Origin: Arenibacter sp965652575
GTDB lineage: Bacteria > Bacteroidota > Bacteroidia > Flavobacteriales > Flavobacteriaceae
Reading direction: 5' to 3'
DNA length: 14,051 nucleotides
Assembly (NCBI GenBank): GCA_965652575.1
Contig: CBFGWQ010000097.1
Coordinates: forward strand, 1-14,051
The notes below the pieces were generated by a model. It was given only the letters and a program-made list of their open reading frames with translations. It was not told where the DNA came from and searched no databases. Made by a program: the position numbers and the translations under genes. Positions 8,304-14,051 of this stretch are shown piece by piece; positions within the stretch are counted from its first letter, which is position 1; every line of letters begins with the position of its first letter.

Positions 8304-9230
8304 TTATTTCGATAAGTCCAACATTCTTTGAATAGGTAGTAGGGCGCGTAACCTGATGTCTTCCCGAACTTCAATATGTGGTCTTTCATTCAAGAGGCAA
8401 TCATATATTTTTTGAAGGGTATTTACTTTCATAAAGGCACATTCACTACAGGCACAGGTATTGTCTTCCTCTACAGGGGCCGGGATAAGAACGGTAGAAG
8501 GGACCTCTAGTTGCATTTTGTGCAATATGCCCGCTTCCGTGGCCACAATGTACTGTTCCCCGGGATAGGTCTTTACATGATTTATCATACCTGCAGTGGA
8601 ACCAATATAGCTGGCAAGTTCCAGGATGTGTTCCTCGGATTCGGGATGGGCAATTATTTTCGATTGGGGATAGATCTTATAGAGAGCCAATAATTTATCC
8701 ATGGAAAAAGCTTCGTGCACTACACAGGAACCATTCCAAAGCAGTAGATCCCTTCCCGTTTTTTTACTAATGTAACGACCCAGATTTTTGTCGGGGGCAA
8801 AAATAATCGGTCTGTCCTTAGGTACCGATTCCACTATTTTTAGGGCATTAGAGGAAGTACAGACAATGTCGCTCATGGCTTTTATTTCTGCCGAGCAATT
8901 AATATAGGTAATGACCAGATGCTCCGGGTGCGATTTTATGAATCTTGAAAAAGAATCGGGCGGACAGGAATCGGCCAAGGAACAGCCGGCATTTAAGTCG
9001 GGCAACAGTACTTTTTTAGTTGGATTTAGGATTTTTGCAGTCTCGGCCATAAAATGTACCCCGGCAAATACAATTATTGAAGCATCGGTATCCGCTGCCT
9101 TTTGTGAAAGTCCCAAACTATCACCAACGTAATCGGCTATTTTTTGTATTTCGTCACGTTGGTAGTAGTGTGCGAGAATTATAGCATTTTTTTTACGTTT
9201 CAGTGTATTGATGCCCTCTATTAAATCCAT
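8304..9230 (-). CDS. nadA: Quinolinate synthase NadA
   Basis: Condenses iminoaspartate with dihydroxyacetone phosphate to quinolinate using a 4Fe-4S cluster. From Met at 9230 it has 308 residues, similar to the short NadA form. Visible motifs are LAHYYQ with H21 and Y23, DSLGLSQKA, FMAETAKIL, LPDLNAGCSLADSC (C83), VCTSSNA, WNGSCVVHE (C169), AHPE, GSTAGM and the C-terminal NTCACSECAFMKVNT (C259, C261, C264). C83, C169 and one of the last three are the expected cluster ligands. The frame extends to 9299, but the extra 23 residues are hydrophobic and unlike NadA, so the shorter start is preferred. First gene of the nadA-nadB-DGC operon. On the minus strand TACTTTTG at 9243-9236 matches the Bacteroidota -7 element but lacks a TTG at the right spacing; if used, the mRNA would be nearly leaderless. 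Confidence 0.95.
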   Translation of the reverse strand: MDLIEGINTLKRKKNAIILAHYYQRDEIQKIADYVGDSLGLSQKAADTDASIIVFAGVHFMAETAKILNPTKKVLLPDLNAGCSLADSCPPDSFSRFIKSHPEHLVITYINCSAEIKAMSDIVCTSSNALKIVESVPKDRPIIFAPDKNLGRYISKKTGRDLLLWNGSCVVHEAFSMDKLLALYKIYPQSKIIAHPESEEHILELASYIGSTAGMINHVKTYPGEQYIVATEAGILHKMQLEVPSTVLIPAPVEEDNTCACSECAFMKVNTLQKIYDCLLNERPHIEVREDIRLRALLPIQRMLDLSK

Positions 9231-9553
9231 ATGGCCAAAAGTAATTTTGCGTCGAAAAAGGTAGGTCCATGGATTAAGCCAGAAAATGATAAATGTCATT
9301 GAAATTCATAATAATCCCCAAAAGAATAATTATCGGAACCGTTTCTCTGCCAATATCTATCCTCTTTTATGGATAATGAAGTCTATACGTGGAAAATAAT
9401 CCTGTAATGATTATACGTTGATTTTATTTTTAGAAGGATCAAAAGCGGTCCTATTGTTGATCTTCCGTCCCCAATAATCCAACTACTTAATTTATGAATT
9501 GGTGGTTCATTATGTTAACATAAATATTTTTATTTAAAAACATTAACTATTTA

Positions 9554-9583
9554 TTGTTTATCAATAAAAAATAAATATATTTG
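9554..9583 (+). promoter_or_regulatory. Bacteroidota-type promoter for the DUF2975/XRE pair
   Basis: TTG at 9554-9556, a 19-nt spacer, then TATATTTG at 9576-9583, an exact match to the TTG-N17-23-TAnnTTTG consensus of Flavobacteriia. Transcription would start near 9588 and give a leader of about 330 nt before the ATG at 9918. It reads away from nadA. Confidence 0.72.
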
Positions 9584-9615
9584 TAGGCTAATAAAATTTA
9601 TGTACCCATTATGAA

Positions 9616-9738
9616 ATGAGCATGACCAAAATTTGGTCGCCAGCCCCGAAAGATTCATTCTGGCGGGCAAACCTAAATAAAGATATGCGAATTACATATG
9701 ACCAATTAAAAACAAATAAAAATAAACAGATGAAATGA
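9616..9738 (+). other. Possible 40-codon upstream ORF
   Basis: ATG at 9616 opens a 40-codon frame (starting MSMTKIWSPAPKDSFW, lysine- and asparagine-rich toward the end) that stops at 9736-9738. It lies inside the leader of the DUF2975 gene, downstream of the consensus promoter. Its stop overlaps the ATG of a second 20-codon frame in an ATGA arrangement (9735-9738). It is not a recognised peptide and coding is unproven. Confidence 0.25.
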
Positions 9739-9797
9739 GCATAAACAAATTTAATTTTTTGCATATCCACCGAAATCGAAGATTCACGAACACCTAA
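9735..9797 (+). other. Possible 20-codon upstream ORF
   Basis: ATG at 9735 opens a 20-codon frame (MSINKFNFLHIHRNRRFTNT) ending in TAA at 9795-9797. It begins in the same 13-nt context, ATGAAATGAGCAT, as the frame at 9616 (copies at 9611-9623 and 9730-9742). The basic, histidine- and arginine-containing peptide is unrecognised. It may be a leader peptide, a decayed duplicate or chance. Confidence 0.22.
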
Positions 9798-9869
9798 AAA
9801 TAAAAAGCAGGGATTTGTGAGTAAATAATTAAATTTTTTGTGCGAAAGCACAGCGGTTGATCTATGCAG

Positions 9870-9910
9870 AAAATTTTTATTATACTCATTTTCAGATTAA
9901 TAAAAATTTT
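9870..9910 (+). promoter_or_regulatory. 13-bp perfect inverted repeat before DUF2975 start
   Basis: AAAATTTTTATTA (9870-9882) is perfectly inverted as TAATAAAAATTTT (9898-9910) around a 15-nt loop. The right arm ends 7 nt before the ATG at 9918. As DNA it could be an operator, most simply for the XRE protein encoded two genes on; as RNA it would cover the ribosome-loading region. Both readings are inference; the symmetry itself is directly visible. Confidence 0.65.
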
Positions 9911-9917
9911 TAAATAG

Positions 9918-10397
9918 ATGAAAAAAACTTCAATACTATTTCTTCGGGCAGTCCTTGTGCTTATCGGTATGGTGGCACTTTTTATTTTGATTCGGTTTCC
10001 GTTGACCGAGGGTAGGGCGGTCGGCTTGGATCTGCCCAGTATTTATTTGGATCCCTTTATCATATATGGATATATATCGTCGATCGCTTTTTTTGTAGCC
10101 CTGTACAAAGCATTCAAATTACTTGGGTATATCGCACGGGATAAATTATTTACCTTAGACTCTATAAGGACTTTAAGAAGTATAAAATATTGTGCCATCA
10201 TATTGAGCGTTTTAATTTTGATTGCAGGATTGTTTATAAGGATATTTCATGACCCCGAAGATGATGCTGCCGGTTTTCTTGCCATGTGTATCATAACCAT
10301 TTTTATTTCCATCACCGTGGCCATTGCAGTGGCAGTACTTGAAAGAATATTGCGGAATGCCGTTGATATGAAATCTGAAAATGACCTAACAATTTAA
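9918..10397 (+). CDS. DUF2975 four-helix membrane protein
   Basis: A 159-residue inner-membrane protein with four predicted transmembrane segments at about residues 6-26, 46-68, 88-108 and 118-143. Between helices 2 and 3 sits the segment KAFKLLGYIARDKLFTLDSIRTLRSIKY, which is typical of DUF2975 proteins (compare B. subtilis YoaS). Function is unknown. In many Firmicutes and Bacteroidota this family is paired with a small XRE regulator of the YozG type, exactly as here: the next gene starts 3 nt after the stop. The pairing suggests that the membrane protein senses or transmits a signal to, or is controlled by, the DNA-binding protein. Expression is probably from the promoter at 9554-9583, with control through the inverted repeat just upstream of the ATG. 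Confidence 0.85.
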   Translation: MKKTSILFLRAVLVLIGMVALFILIRFPLTEGRAVGLDLPSIYLDPFIIYGYISSIAFFVALYKAFKLLGYIARDKLFTLDSIRTLRSIKYCAIILSVLILIAGLFIRIFHDPEDDAAGFLAMCIITIFISITVAIAVAVLERILRNAVDMKSENDLTI

Positions 10398-10400
10398 GCT

Positions 10401-10637
10401 ATGCCGATTATTGTGAACTTGGATGTGATGATGGCAAAGCGAAAAATGTCGCTCAACGAACTGTCGGACAAAGTGGGACTCACCCTATCCAACCTTTCTA
10501 TTTTAAAAACGGGAAAGGCAAAGGCCATACGTTTTACTACTTTGGAAGCGGTCTGCAGTGTGTTGGAATGTCAACCGGGAGATATATTGGAATATGTTGG
10601 TGACGAAGAAGGATCTACCAACGGCCAACAGTTGTAA
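10401..10637 (+). CDS. YozG-type XRE-family helix-turn-helix regulator
   Basis: A 78-residue DNA-binding protein. Residues about 8-65 form a single Cro/C1-type helix-turn-helix: MMAKRKMSLNELSDKVGLTLSNLSILKTGKAKAIRFTTLEAVCSVLECQPGDILEY. The phrase CQPGDILEY with the preceding IRFTTLEAVC is typical of the YozG/HTH_26-like subgroup found beside DUF2975 proteins. It starts 3 nt after the DUF2975 stop and is surely co-transcribed. Autoregulation through the AT-rich inverted repeat at 9870-9910 is a reasonable guess. The C-terminal tail (VGDEEGSTNGQQL) is acidic and probably disordered. No signal peptide or membrane part is seen. Confidence 0.9.
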   Translation: MPIIVNLDVMMAKRKMSLNELSDKVGLTLSNLSILKTGKAKAIRFTTLEAVCSVLECQPGDILEYVGDEEGSTNGQQL

Positions 10638-11028
10638 CCGTTGTACCTCCTTTAATATGAATAATTCCCCGACGGCTCTGCCTCGGGTCTGTCTGTCGGC
10701 GAGGCAGGGTTTCCGATCATACCTCCCCTTGGGGGAGGTTGAATATTCCGACGGCGTGGGCATCACACCCGTACCTTCTATTTGTTTGGGCTTTTCTAAC
10801 CGCCAGGCGGGCCATGTATCACTTCTATCCTCCCATTTTTTCGTACACTAAGCAAAAATCCCTAAATTGGAAGAAATAAAAGGGATTAAATCTCCAATGG
10901 CATTTTGTAAATGAAGTACCGGTATGCCAAAGTATGACGGGGAGTCAAAGCATACTGTGTCCTTGTATTGCAATATTTAATCCTTTTGAAGTACTTACAG
11001 TTGAAAACCGGACAATCCGGAATAGAAA
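10638..11028. repeat. Intergenic palindromic repeat block
   Basis: About 390 bases with no convincing gene. The first half is GC-rich and palindromic: CTGCCTC (10678-10684) pairs with GAGGCAG (10701-10707); ACCTCCCC (10721-10728) pairs with GGGGAGGT (10732-10739) across a 3-nt loop; CCGCC/GGCGG surrounds one base near 10800-10810. TTCCGACGG-like words occur near 10665 and 10748. Open frames crossing it on both strands run out of the XRE gene and look accidental. No T-tract follows the hairpins, so they are not called as an intrinsic terminator. The second half (about 10855-11028) is AT-rich and should hold the mutS-like gene's promoter, but no exact consensus was found. Confidence 0.55.
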
Positions 11029-12291
11029 ATGAACAACCTAAAAGACCTAAATATAGAAAAGGAGATTTTGCCATTGTTCGACTATTCCCTGAATATGTTC
11101 GCGAAGAAAAAAATTCTTGAAATTCTAAAGGAACCATTGCAATCGGTCCAGGAGATTGTCCAGCGGCAGAACATTCTAAAGGGTTTTACCGAAAACAGCA
11201 AAATATTAAAAGATTATTCCTATACCGTTTTATATTTGAACGAAGTACATTACTTTCTAAACGACGAAGTATTGGAAGACTTATCGGATAAGAAACTGAA
11301 ATACAGATTATTTGCCTCCAAACATTTAAAAGCCAGATATAGAAGCAAATTCAACCAGTTGATTTTATTTTTCCATCGCTTGGAATCAAAATATTTTACG
11401 AGATTGGATTTGAATTCATTCCCAGAAGATTATTCGTCGAACATTAAACGAATTTTACAGTTTCTCTCTGTATTTGAGCTTGGGAAATACGAATATATTG
11501 TCAGGGAAAAAAGATTAAAGGACAAGCATATATTCGAACTGGCCCAGAAAATCAATAAGCTTAAAAGAGAGGAAACGATAAAGCTCTTTTGGGAGGATTT
11601 ATTTCTGTTTGAGGCATATTTGTCAATAAATTTGGGGATTCTAAAAAATAATTTAACTTTTCCCGATTTTACCAATGATCGTATTAAACTTACTGAATTT
11701 TATCATCCTTTAATTCATAAGCCCGTCAAGAATAATTTTGAGACCACAAGTAATGTAATAGTTTTGAATGGGCCCAATATGTCCGGAAAGTCCACTTTTC
11801 TCAAAGCGGTTGGACTATGTGTCTATTTTGGACATTTGGGAATAGGGGTGCCTGCATCTTCTTCGCAAATTCCCTTTTTTCACCATTTTTCCATAGAAAT
11901 CAATCGAAGGGACGATATATTAAACGGTTATAGTCATTTTATGACCGAGGTCTTGAACCTTAAAAACGTGGTAGGTCAGGTAGCAGAAGGAAAAAGGTGT
12001 TTTGCTATTTTTGATGAACTTTTTAGCGGTACCAATGTTGAGGATGGTTTTGAAATTTGTAAAACAACAATAAACGGATTAAGTAAATTTAGCAACTCAT
12101 TTTTTTTAATTTCCACCCACATACAAGAATTGAGGGCCGTTTCAAACAGACAAATAGCAAATTACTATATTGATTGTGAATTAATTGAAGATAGGCCGAC
12201 ATTTACTTATTTGTTAAAAAAAGGTTGGTCCGATATTAAAGTGGGAAGAATTTTATTCGACAAAGTAGGATTGAACAAAATGCTGGAATAA
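11029..12291 (+). CDS. Short MutS-family ATPase lacking recognition domain
   Basis: A 420-residue protein whose C-terminal half is a MutS-type ABC ATPase: Walker A GPNMSGKST at 248-256, NRRDDILNGYSHFMTEVLNLK (the MutS signature region) around 290-312, Walker B CFAIFDEL with D329 and E330, SGTN, and the ISTH switch ending at H364. The N-terminal ~230 residues are helical and charged and resemble a reduced MutS core/lever region. The mismatch-binding domain I with its Phe-x-Glu motif, and the connector domain, are absent; full MutS is about 850 residues. So this is not canonical MutS but one of the small MutS-like proteins common in Bacteroidota, of unclear function; DNA-structure binding or a role in recombination is inference. 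The gene is visibly more AT-rich than the downstream transporter gene. It stands alone between repeat-bearing gaps. Confidence 0.85.
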   Translation: MNNLKDLNIEKEILPLFDYSLNMFAKKKILEILKEPLQSVQEIVQRQNILKGFTENSKILKDYSYTVLYLNEVHYFLNDEVLEDLSDKKLKYRLFASKHLKARYRSKFNQLILFFHRLESKYFTRLDLNSFPEDYSSNIKRILQFLSVFELGKYEYIVREKRLKDKHIFELAQKINKLKREETIKLFWEDLFLFEAYLSINLGILKNNLTFPDFTNDRIKLTEFYHPLIHKPVKNNFETTSNVIVLNGPNMSGKSTFLKAVGLCVYFGHLGIGVPASSSQIPFFHHFSIEINRRDDILNGYSHFMTEVLNLKNVVGQVAEGKRCFAIFDELFSGTNVEDGFEICKTTINGLSKFSNSFFLISTHIQELRAVSNRQIANYYIDCELIEDRPTFTYLLKKGWSDIKVGRILFDKVGLNKMLE

Positions 12292-12606
12292 AAGGCGGTA
12301 TGCAATAAGATGTGGCAATTAACAAACAAAATCAAACCCGCATAGTGTTTTTTACGTTTCGAAGGGTATAACATAAGTATAATATAGGGACAACAATTTT
12401 GGAGCATGGGAATTATTGCCCTATATTTGCCGCTTCTTAAAATGGACAAAACCGGATCAACATATCAATACCTATTGCCAGTGGCGACCCCGCCATGATT
12501 CTTTTGTCCTAGGATCTGATAGGATCACTCTTCTATTTATTTAATTTTTCACTTTTTTTGGATAACCTCAAATGCCCCCGATAGGGCCAATACCATATTT
12601 TCAATA
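12292..12606. other. Intergenic region upstream of transporter
   Basis: About 315 AT-rich bases between the mutS-like stop and the transporter start. The main content is the consensus promoter at 12399-12429. A second weaker pair, TTG at 12475-12477 and TTCTTTTG at 12499-12506 (21-nt spacer, one mismatch in the -7 box), lies nearer the gene. The short palindrome TCCTAGGA occurs near 12508. No terminator with a clear stem and T-run was found. Confidence 0.5.
12399..12429 (+). promoter_or_regulatory. Bacteroidota-type promoter for the SulP gene
   Basis: TTG at 12399-12401, a 20-nt spacer, then TATATTTG at 12422-12429, an exact match to TAnnTTTG and followed by CCGC. Transcription would start near 12434, giving a leader of about 170 nt to the ATG at 12607. 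Confidence 0.7.
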
Positions 12607-14051
12607 ATGAAGCAATATTTAAAACTGTTTGATTTTTCACAAAAAGTAAATTACAGAACTGAGGTCCTTTCGGGCCTTACCGTGGCCCTGGCATTGGTGC
12701 CCGAAGCAGTGGCCTTCGCAATGATCGCGGGCCTGCCCCCATTGGTAGGGCTGTATGCCGCCTTTGTTATGGGCTTGGTGACTTCCATCTTGGGCGGAAG
12801 GCCGGGAATGATTTCAGGGGCTACCGGTGCCGTCGCGGTCGTTATAGTGGTCCTGGCGAAAAGCCATGGGGTGGAATATGTGTTCGCCACCGTGGTGCTG
12901 GCAGGCATCATCCAAATTCTTGCCGGTGCCTTGAGACTGGGGACCTTGATGCGCCTGGTACCCTTGCCCGTAGTATATGGTTTTGTGAACGGTCTGGCCA
13001 TCATCATCTTCATGTCCCAATTGGACCAGTTCAAGGATGTCTCCGGTAATTGGCTAACGGGCAGTGCACTATATGTAATTCTGGGCCTTGTGCTTTTAAC
13101 GATGCTCATCATCTGGGGGCTGCCTAAGATCACCAAGGCCGTTCCGGCATCATTGGCCGCAATATTGGTGGTCTTTGGGGTTGTGGTAGCTTTAGGGATA
13201 GACACCAAAACCGTTGGGGATATCGCTTCCATAGAAGGAGGGTTCCCCCCGTTCCATATTCCTGAAATTCCCTTTACATGGGAAACCCTCAAACTCATTT
13301 TTCCCTATTCTGCCATTGTGGCCGGGGTGGGATTGATAGAAAGCCTGCTGACCTTGGAACTTATCGATGAGATTACGGAAACCAGGGGCCGGACCAATAA
13401 GGAAGCCGCTGCCCAGGGGGTGGCCAATATTACTTCCGGATTGTTCTCGGGGATGGGCGGTTGTGCCATGTTGGGCCAGAGCCTGATCAATATTTCCAAT
13501 GGTGCCCGTGCACGCCTGTCCGGAATTGTTGCCGCGGTTACCTTGCTGCTCTTTATCATGTTCGGAGCGGGAATTATTGAGAAAGTGCCCATGGCGGCCT
13601 TGACAGGGCTGATGATCATGGTGGCCATAGGAACGTTTGAATGGATAAGCTTTAAGGTGCTGGATAAATACCCCAAATCGGATATCATCGTCATGATCGT
13701 TGTAATACTGGTAACGGTATTTTTGCACAATCTGGCCCTTGCCGTTTTAATAGGGGTCGTAATATCGGCATTGGTGTATTCCTGGGGCAATGCCAAACGC
13801 ATCCGTGCCAGAAAGCGGATTGATGAAAAGGGCGTTAAACATTATGAAATTTATGGCCCCCTCTTCTTTGGTTCCATCAAAATGTTCAATGAAAAATTCG
13901 ATGTGCCCAACGATCCCCGGGAAATCATCATCGACTTCAGGGAAAGCCGTATCGTGGATATGTCGGCCATTGAAGCGGTGAACAAGCTTACCGAGAGGTA
14001 CCACAAAGTGGGCAAAAAGGTGTATATTACCAATCTATCGAGCAGCAGCCA
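12607..14051 (+). CDS. SulP-family anion transporter, 3' truncated by window
   Basis: An open frame of 481 codons with no stop before the window end. The protein begins MKQYLKLFDFSQKVNYRTEVLSG, then the SulP core: LTVALALVPEAVAFAMIAGLPPLVGLYAAF, the GRPGMISGATGAVAVV segment, PLPVVYGFVNGLAIIIF, GLIESLLTLELIDEITETRG and GGCAMLGQSLINISNGARARLSG, spread over about residues 20-400 as multiple membrane helices. A cytoplasmic STAS domain follows from about 410, with IIIDFRESRIVDMSAIEAV; S453 aligns with the conserved Ser/Thr position of anti-anti-sigma-like domains. SulP/SLC26 proteins carry sulfate, bicarbonate or other anions by proton or sodium symport or exchange; substrate cannot be assigned here. 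It has its own promoter at 12399-12429. A downstream partner, such as a carbonic anhydrase, would lie outside the window. Confidence 0.93.
   Translation, partial: MKQYLKLFDFSQKVNYRTEVLSGLTVALALVPEAVAFAMIAGLPPLVGLYAAFVMGLVTSILGGRPGMISGATGAVAVVIVVLAKSHGVEYVFATVVLAGIIQILAGALRLGTLMRLVPLPVVYGFVNGLAIIIFMSQLDQFKDVSGNWLTGSALYVILGLVLLTMLIIWGLPKITKAVPASLAAILVVFGVVVALGIDTKTVGDIASIEGGFPPFHIPEIPFTWETLKLIFPYSAIVAGVGLIESLLTLELIDEITETRGRTNKEAAAQGVANITSGLFSGMGGCAMLGQSLINISNGARARLSGIVAAVTLLLFIMFGAGIIEKVPMAALTGLMIMVAIGTFEWISFKVLDKYPKSDIIVMIVVILVTVFLHNLALAVLIGVVISALVYSWGNAKRIRARKRIDEKGVKHYEIYGPLFFGSIKMFNEKFDVPNDPREIIIDFRESRIVDMSAIEAVNKLTERYHKVGKKVYITNLSSSS

Larger units (their letters stand above)
9231..9917. 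other. Divergent control region with structured leader
   Basis: About 690 AT-rich bases separate nadA (-) from the DUF2975 gene (+). They contain GATCAA (9437-9442) inverted at 9457-9462; a consensus + strand promoter at 9554-9583; a 15-bp palindrome at 9624-9638; a 6-bp stem CGCCAG (9638-9643) with CTGGCG (9660-9665); two tiny ORFs from 9616 and 9735; a GTGC-GAAA-GCAC hairpin at 9840-9851 with a GNRA-type loop; and a 13-bp perfect inverted repeat at 9870-9910. No known riboswitch or tRNA fold was recognised. The density of structures in the roughly 330-nt leader points to post-transcriptional or operator control. Confidence 0.55.

Noticed and set aside
8303..8389. Upstream extension of nadB
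   Set aside because: The extra 29 codons overlap nadA and do not match NadB proteins, which begin just before the FAD-binding strand as the Met at 8302 does.
9609..9851. 80-codon minus-strand frame with a hydrophobic middle
   Set aside because: It lies antisense to the leader in AT-rich DNA, where Phe/Leu/Ile-rich frames arise by chance, and no promoter or neighbour supports it.
9588..9917. Leader as a known riboswitch
   Set aside because: No conserved core of a familiar riboswitch class could be recognised by eye; only simple stems are visible.
10721..10739. ACCTCCCC/GGGGAGGT hairpin as intrinsic terminator of the XRE gene
   Set aside because: The stem is good but no T-run follows on either strand, so a repeat element is the better reading.
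10558..10851. 97-codon + strand frame overlapping the XRE gene
   Set aside because: It begins inside the XRE gene in another frame and continues through the palindromic repeats; no recognisable domain.

Overview
The window looks like a chromosomal segment from a marine-type Flavobacteriaceae (Bacteroidota) genome of the Maribacter, Arenibacter or Zobellia kind. The genus is an inference. The support is a SusC-style TonB receptor with an N-terminal carboxypeptidase-regulatory domain, a lipoprotein with a Bacteroidota-like lipobox, AT-rich start regions without Shine-Dalgarno sites, two promoters of the Bacteroidota form TTG-N19/20-TAnnTTTG, and several GC-rich palindromic intergenic repeats. 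No tRNA, rRNA, CRISPR array, transposase or integrase was seen.

Layout. Positions 1-651 are non-coding and repeat-rich: heptad repeats, a 13-nt word found on both sides, and a REP-like palindromic block. Positions 652-5933 (+) form a tight three-gene envelope operon: an outer-membrane beta-barrel protein, a lipoprotein of the vanadium-haloperoxidase/PAP2 superfamily, and a FecA-like TonB-dependent receptor. Positions 5934-6286 are a convergent gap holding a 23-bp tandem repeat. Positions 6287-9230 (-) form an operon nadA-nadB plus a small cysteine-rich DGC-domain protein. NadB and NadA make quinolinate from aspartate and dihydroxyacetone phosphate for NAD synthesis; nadC is not in the window. 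Positions 9231-9917 are a long divergent control region with a consensus + strand promoter, hairpins, two tiny ORFs opening with the same 13-nt word, and a perfect 13-bp inverted repeat just before the next gene. Positions 9918-10637 (+) are a DUF2975 membrane protein and a YozG-type XRE regulator, a recurrent two-gene module. Positions 10638-11028 are another palindromic repeat block. Positions 11029-12291 (+) encode a short MutS-family ATPase without the mismatch-recognition domain. Positions 12292-12606 hold a consensus promoter for a SulP-family anion transporter (12607 to the window end, 3' truncated).

How the parts fit. The envelope operon suggests a surface uptake or processing route: the receptor would import a ferric-chelate-like ligand, while the lipoprotein would act on phosphoesters or, with vanadate, on halide and peroxide. 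Nothing in the sequence fixes the substrate. The nadAB genes are ordinary metabolism; the attached DGC protein is the less understood part. The most unusual control region is the roughly 330-nt leader of the DUF2975/XRE pair.
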